From: Polytrichum commune
Taxonomy: Eukaryota; Streptophyta; Polytrichopsida; Polytrichales; Polytrichaceae
DNA: 64,000 nt
Direction of reading: 5' to 3'
Assembly (NCBI GenBank): GCA_950295325.1
Contig: OX485803.1
Coordinates: 34,301,554 to 34,365,553, forward strand
Shown here: piece after piece, positions 58,480 through 64,000 of the stretch
How positions within the stretch are numbered: the stretch's first letter is position 1
How the letters are laid out: each line of letters begins with the position of its first letter
Program-made: the position numbers and the translations under genes
The notes under the pieces: generated by a model
Databases searched by the model: none
What the model was told of the DNA's origin: nothing
Seen by the model: only the letters and a program-made list of their open reading frames with translations

Positions 58480-58549
58480 CCCTATTGTGTCGTGACGGAG
58501 GGGTCTGTCACGGCACGACACTGTCATGACGTCGCGATAGACAACCCTG
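58480..58549. promoter_or_regulatory. Right terminal inverted repeat and subterminal motif
   Basis: Contains TGTCGTGACGGA at 58488-58499, the imperfect palindrome TGTCACGGCACGACA at 58506-58520, and the terminal ATAGACAACCCTG, which mirrors the left end. Confidence 0.85.
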
Positions 58550-58557
58550 GTGATATA
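58550..58557. other. Target-site duplication, right (GTGATATA)
   Basis: Identical to 43843-43850, and followed directly by CGAACGCACGTTCGTAAA, the next satellite unit. Confidence 0.95.
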
Positions 58558-59212
58558 CGAACGCACGTTCGTAAAGATATGATCCAAAGCCTTATGAACG
58601 GTCGTTTGTAAATACCACCTGTGAATATGGTCTATGTATCCAAACAACATCCATACATAGCCACATCTATGCATCGACCCAAATATGATGATGATATATG
58701 ATACAAGTCTGTCATGATGATATACGAATGGGCATTCATAAAGATACCTACCAAAGCTTTACGAACGGCCATTCGTATGGAGTATACCAATCCAATTGCC
58801 CCAAATACCCGTATGATGGCATACGTTTTGCGAAAGTACATCCGTAAAATACCACAATTATTACAGTCTAAATTTTATTTGCCATAAAAAATACAACATG
58901 TGACATACGCGCGGCCGTTCATAAAGATACCCTCCTGGGATATGTATAGGGAGGTATACGAACGCCCATTCGTATATCCCAAGTCGTATTTTTTTGTATT
59001 TTGGGCCTATAATCGACGACATACATCGTATCGACTGTGTATGCGACTAATATTTTTTAAATCCATATCATTCAGTTTTTTTCATATGCATGTATAATGT
59101 TCTTTGACACCAATGTGAATATATGTATCGTGTGATCTTTAACATCATGTGTTGTTTGTCCCATGCACAATTTGATCATGAAATGGGATGTGCTTTACGA
59201 CCGCGCGTTTGT
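58558..59212. repeat. Palindrome satellite, degenerate continuation
   Basis: More copies of the palindrome, increasingly mutated (CGAACGCACGTTCGTAAA at 58558, ACGAACGGCCATTCGTA near 58761, ACGAACGCCCATTCGTATA near 58958), with the ATGGTCTATGTATCCA linker. It fades out near 59210. Confidence 0.85.
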
Positions 59213-60821
59213 GAACATATGTGAAAATCATGTCTTGTATTGATGTAGAACCATGTCCATGGTTACTTAACAAATCATTTCAACGCCTTCTAAAGATAAT
59301 AAATAACACCATGTGATGCCCATGTTTATTGGAATGGAAAAATAAGGATTATTTGCACCTGACCATGGATTGTTTTGGAACACATGTACGTGTTTATTTA
59401 TGAGGTTCTCCAATGGTATCCCAACACCTACTTTTTAATGTCCACAATGCGAGTGTGTCTTTGGTTTGCTAGTCATTATTGTCTCTTTAGTTGGAAAATG
59501 TATGTATTTCAGGTCATATATACTCACATATAGTGTGTCCACTCTTATTTGCATAGCATCGGTTATGCGGTTGTCCATTCCATGGTTGTTTTTTAGGTGT
59601 GATGGTAGTGGATGTAGTAGATAGTGCCTTTGTGTTGTCGACATATGCATCGTCTTTAGATAATGAATGTGAACTCTCTTCCCGATCGGCTGACAATATT
59701 GACGGGACAATCGTGGTGGGTGTGTTTGTGGATACATCTTTCGGTGGACATAACATAGGTTGGAATTAGTGTGAAAATAGGGGCATTGTATAGACTTGGT
59801 TGTATTGCGGCTACATTCAAACTTATTTTAAATAAGTTTGGGATATGCCATCTAATTCAATAAGACCTTTCCATATGGGATGCGCATCCTAGACTCTATA
59901 ATGACATAAAACCATTTTTTGGGAGATTTGATTGTTATTTTCCATGTGAAGTTCATGTTTTCATCACGATATTTAAAATTACTATATTTAGTAATGTGAA
60001 TATTCTTTGCGTACAAACTTATGAACTATCATTTTCCCAATGTTCCCAATGTTCCCATTATAATGTATGCTCACAATATTGGCATCCCAAACTATGGGTG
60101 AATTTGATTTTGAGACTTTCCAAAGTCTCCGATTAACGAATATAGTGTTATCCATGACATTTCATTTTCAATTAAACAATAGGGTGCCAATAGTTTGCCA
60201 CATGTGTCAATATTTGTAGTGCACTCATTGCACCCATTCAACACCTTGGAATCAAAGATGAAAAAAAAAAATTTACATTCAACCTTGAAACAATTGAAGA
60301 GGGGCATGGTGCCAAAACAATTGAGCAACACAATATAGAGCGACACCATAGACACCACGTGAACTATGCACTTCTCTTTGACTACAACCAGTGGCAATGG
60401 GTCACTAGCAAATGAGCCACACAGCCTTTCAAGTTTGCAAAGATTAAATAAGGTGGTTGACACGCTTGAAGAGATAGAAGACTTGGGGAACAAAGAGGAG
60501 ATCTCAAAGTAGGTATGGTGATTCTAATCACTTATTTTGACGTTTGTGCACATTTATTTCGATTCCCTATGGACAAGTTGTAAATGTAACATCTTGTGTG
60601 GTGCTCTTTCACGCCTATGAACGTTCAACGCCTTTGGCATTTTGTGATTTGTGGGATACCCATTTGTGAGCCCTAAACCTCCACCCCTTTGCGTCGTGGT
60701 CCGGGTGAAGGCCTATGGCTCACATAAATTCCAGTAACATGACTTCAACATTGGGACTCAACACCCATTGCATCAACAGAATGAATGTCACTCACACAAT
60801 TTTATTCAAAAGGAATCAGGG
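59213..60821. other. Spacer; weak coding-like stretch at 60235-60510
   Basis: In one plus-strand frame the end of this interval reads SLHPFNTLESKMKKKNLHST and, after two stops, TMHFSLTTTSGNGSLANEPH and SLSSLQRLNKVVDTLEEIED. The residues look protein-like, but no family is recognised. A 133-codon minus-strand frame (60493-60092) covers the same bases and may equally be the shadow. Confidence 0.3.
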
Positions 60822-61317
60822 CACGGGTAGATCACTCTAAGGCATTTTTGTGCACCACGTGCAGCTAGGGGTTTTTTGTTTTGGGGTTATTTACCTTCAA
60901 GGGTTGAATTAAAGCCTCCCTATAATTACTTAAATTTCAAAAATGGCCCATTTGTTTGCACCCTTCCATTACTTATATTGTCCAAGTCACTGTAATTTTT
61001 TGTACTCTATATTCCTTTTAAGTAAGTTTGGACAGACGGAAATCCCAATTATCATCCATCCCCGTGAGTCCTAAACCCATTTACACACCATACTAAACAT
61101 ACCTTCTAGGATCCTTATCTTCAGCCCCTATATTAATTTTACAAAAAATAATGGCCCACGTTTTATGTCCATCTAACTTACTTATAATGGGATTGTCTAC
61201 ATTTAATGGCCCCTTCATTATTTGGAATTCCGTTATAATTTTTATTTCAAATGATTTTAATCCTCTCTACATTATGCCGCACGTCGTTTTTAAAATGCAC
61301 TAAGTGATCTACCCGTA
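60822..61317. mobile_element. MITE family B, copy 3 (8-bp TSD AATCAGGG)
   Basis: Left end CACGGGTAGATCACTCTAAG. The right end, reverse-complemented, is TACGGGTAGATCACTTAGTG. Both continue to an ACGTGC-type motif. It is flanked by AATCAGGG at 60814-60821 and 61318-61325. It shares the outer 15-bp terminus and the ACCACGTGC motif with the copy at 16820, but the interior is different. Confidence 0.85.
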
Positions 61318-61519
61318 AATCAGGGTCACCAACATTCAAAAATGCTTTATGCCCTTGTAAGTATTTCCCAAACGTCGCTACTCATCAAGTGGCAACTCCC
61401 ACGATTAAGCCCTCCAAAATCACTAATGTGACTACTCTAAGCCAAGTCAATGCCAACACCTAGCTGGGTAGTGGGTTTGACTACACAACCTACTTTAATT
61501 AAACTAATTACTCCACACC

Positions 61520-62560
61520 ACTATGTTTTCTAGCAACCCCTGTCACTGGCCATCTTGGACCTGTGTCAACTGTGGCAGTCACCTCCTGTTTTGCAAGTTA
61601 CCCAACTGCAACAATGTCATCGTGGCTTCTCAGCCTCGTTATCCCCACATTAGCACTTTGAGCAGGGGCATTAGCCCATGCCTCCACCTCAGTCGTTACA
61701 GAACTGCAGCAATTCGTGAGCCCCCCTAGCTGTCTTTACAACCAATCATTTTTTCCCCTTGAAGACTGCCTTATGCTCCTTGATTGAGTTGCTAAGCTCC
61801 TGGAGCTAATCCTCACCTTTGGCATTGCATTGCCGCAACTCGCTCCCCTTCAGCTGCTTTAGCAACATCAATTCAACTGCATAATTCTTCTCCGAATTGG
61901 CCTCTGCCTTGCTAGTGCCTTCTACCAGAGCGATGCCTAAGCCTCCGCTCACATTTTCAGGTCTCTCCTCCCTCTATGTCGCCACTTCATTCTCGCCATT
62001 CGCCGGATCTTTTTTATCCTCGGCCTTTGTTAATGCTTCCGCACAGATCTCGGCCGCCCCTACTGCCTCCTCTTTTTTGCGCCCTCACTGCGAAAGCCAC
62101 CTCGCAGTAATGCCGATGAAGATTTTGGCACCGGCTCAACCCAACGCGGATGCTCATGTAGCTAATTGTCCCACCTCTCTAACTCCACAGATCCATTTAA
62201 GCCGCTCAGAACACCACCGCCTTGCTAATGGCTCGCCTCCTCCGATTTCTTTTAACTCGGATGCATGCTGTCGCTCTTGCCATCTCCCTTTCTCCTACAC
62301 TCACCCTGGCAGCTCACCCGAGAGCCGTCGCCTCAGCTGGCTTTCGGCACCTCCTGAGAGTAGAGCCTCTGCTCCTCTCGCCCACACATTTTGTCTCCAC
62401 CGAGACCCCACCAGTGGATACATGCTTCAATGTCTCCCTCCGCTCCGAGCCCTCAACCTCCAAACACTGAATCCCACACATTCGAAGTTGTTGACCTCAT
62501 TCGGTTCCCTGTTACTCAAGACTTGTCCACGCCCACAATGCTAGCATCAATCCTTATCGC
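61520..62560 (-). pseudogene. GC-richer degenerate coding relic
   Basis: A long plus-strand frame (61897-62544) is open, but the minus strand reads more like protein at about 61960-61690. It gives IALVEGTSKAEANSEKNYAV, then ELMLLKQLKGSELRQCNAKG, a stop, LQELSNSIKEHKAVFKGKK, a stop, and VVKTARGAHELLQF. It is Glu/Lys/Leu-rich, helical, and broken by TAG and TGA codons. The composition resembles the relic at 31.2-32.3 kb. A gag-like origin is possible, not shown. Confidence 0.3.
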
Positions 62561-64000
62561 TTGTAGAAGAACAAAAGGTCCAGGAAGAATTTTTAGTAGC
62601 GTTTCCGCTGCCATATCTTCAACCTGCCCCCTTGCCGAATGCCAGCTCCCCACCTCCGCAGCCGAGACCCCTCCTCAGCTTCTCTGGGAATCCAGTGGTT
62701 CCCTCATCCTCACAAATGGCTCTTTTAGCAAGCCACAACTTTCCCTCTAAGTCCCTTGGTCCCAAATTGTGACTTGACCCCTAGGCTACATACTTTAATC
62801 CTTCTTTTTGGCTTTTTTTCTCTTTTAATTGCTCCTAGTTTGAACTTTAATTCAAATCTATCTAGAAATTTGAACTTCAATCTTTTTTTATGTTTTCAAC
62901 TAACTCAAACAATTGCAAATGTGGGTGGGTATGGAGATGGAACTACAACCCTAGAGCTTGAGCAATAGGTTCAGCTACTAAGTAGGGAAGCAATAGGAGG
63001 ACATGATGATGGCATGGTAGGGAATGATACAAAGAAGGATGAATAAATGGGCATTGACAGTGCCATATACAACAACCTTTAAATCTTGGTTGTATCAAGA
63101 CCATGGGGGTGGAAAATGAACTCCCAATCATCTCCCACGGTAGTTGATTCAACCATGCTAAAAGCCTATAAGTTTTGGGAAATGGAGGCTTGGATTGAAA
63201 ACCAACCCCCTCATTCACACCCCTTAGCCTTACGGGCCTAGAAGTGATGCCAAGAGCACCCACGTAATTTCACAAGATGCCGAACAAAAGGCCCAAAGAC
63301 TAGGAGGGAAGAAAATAAAACCTCGACATTGATACTTTCCTTCCATTTTAGAGTGCTTCTTTTAAATACCCTGGGCAGTTTTTCAGGCTCTCTCCTTTTT
63401 TGTTTTCTAAGATTTTATTTTGGAAGTGGAGTGGCCAATTAAGAAAATTGATCAAACATCCTTTTGGATAGATTGGGGTACTTGGTCCTATTTGAATGCT
63501 AGGCCCCCAAAATGAGGGCTTTGTGAAAGCATATAAGTCAATAAAGAAATACATGTAGTTTGTGAAACCAACTATCAAGGGTATCTAATGTTTATGGTTT
63601 AAGTTCCTAGAGCCACATCTTGAAGGTTGCTTCACTTGACTTCCAATTTCTAAGGGATATTAATTTGTAAAGAAATTGGTTTGGAAGCTTATAGTTTTAG
63701 ATATTACTCTTAATCTAGATTATTATATTGTTTGTTGTAAAGTTTGTATTGAATAGTGTCCAAAACAATCATATGTCTAACACATTATTCCTAGATGAAC
63801 ATTCTTTTGACAAATGTTGTCAAATTGGCTCTCATTAACCAATAAATCTACTTTTGTGCTAAGCTAGAGTTCACGAACTTGTCTTAAAATTCTATCAACA
63901 ACTTCTTCATAGTTTCTCCATGTTGGATTTTTTAAAGTCTGAAAGGTATATATCTAAAATTATCACGGGGTATACTTTTGTATCTATCAACCTTCCATAT
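62561..64000. other. Spacer, no supported gene
   Basis: Frames of 70-119 codons exist on both strands without recognisable motifs. Nothing else is seen to the end of the window. Confidence 0.5.

Larger units (their letters stand above)
43851..58549 (+). mobile_element. Giant 14.7-kb hAT transposon with RING-like and kinase-like cargo
   Basis: Left end CAGGGTTGTCTATTGTGTCG. The right end, reverse-complemented, is CAGGGTTGTCTATCGCGACG: 13 identical terminal bases, then partial identity. It is flanked by the perfect octamer GTGATATA. CAGGG-type ends and 8-bp duplications are typical of hAT elements, and a hAT transposase gene lies inside in the expected place near the left end. Other contents in order: C-rich array 1, transposase (+), RING-like pseudogene (-), C-rich array 2, a 165-bp tandem repeat, a nested MITE, a 155-bp block copy 1, array 3, kinase-like pseudogene (+), block copy 2, array 4 and the right end. 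Most hAT elements are about 2.5-5 kb, so this one is exceptional in size. The transposase frame is intact; the two cargo genes are broken. Confidence 0.93.

Overview
The window looks like intergenic, transposon-rich DNA from a streptophyte (land plant or close algal relative). The evidence is AT-rich spacer with few genes, degraded LINE and Mutator-like coding relics, several MITE families with intact 8-bp target-site duplications, hAT transposase biology, and two short interstitial CCCTAAA-type (plant telomere type) runs. I cannot name the species. No intact host gene is convincingly visible. The only long, clean coding sequence is a transposase.

Layout. 0-36 kb: old, gene-poor DNA with a LINE reverse-transcriptase relic (about 0.5-1.85 kb), another possible LINE tail (25.5 kb), relics of a Mutator/SWIM-type transposase family (7.6, 20.6-21.1, 30.5, 33-35 kb), at least three MITE-like repeat families in several copies, local duplications, and a near-perfect hairpin at 29.9 kb. 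About 36.3-36.6 kb carries a broken piece of an FCP1/SCP-type (NLI-interacting) phosphatase. 36.7-59.2 kb is a locus built on a 22-bp palindrome (TTTACGAACG, two variable bases, then the reverse complement), repeated dozens of times in tandem arrays. Two of these arrays lie inside a large inverted repeat (arms 37669-38062 and 42898-43298), which makes a foldback-like structure.

The most interesting object is a single 14,699-bp DNA transposon, 43851-58549, inserted into that palindromic satellite. It has hAT-type termini (13 identical bp, CAGGGTTGTCTAT) and a perfect 8-bp target-site duplication, GTGATATA. Removing the element and one duplication copy restores the exact 110-bp register of the satellite. 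It holds an intact 1060-residue hAT transposase (BED finger, DDE residues, C-terminal dimerisation domain, and an unusual acidic/disordered extension) plus two non-transposase genes: a minus-strand coiled-coil/RING-like protein and a plus-strand protein-kinase-like protein. Both cargo genes carry a few frameshifts; the RING gene also carries nonsense codons. Every nonsense codon can be explained by one C-to-T change in CAA, CAG or CGA. Four minisatellite arrays, all C-rich on the same strand, lie in the element: one just upstream of each of the three genes and one near the right end. I know of no described hAT element with this cargo and architecture, but I could not search.

59-64 kb returns to repeat-rich spacer with another MITE (60822-61317) and a GC-richer degenerate coding relic (61.5-62.5 kb).
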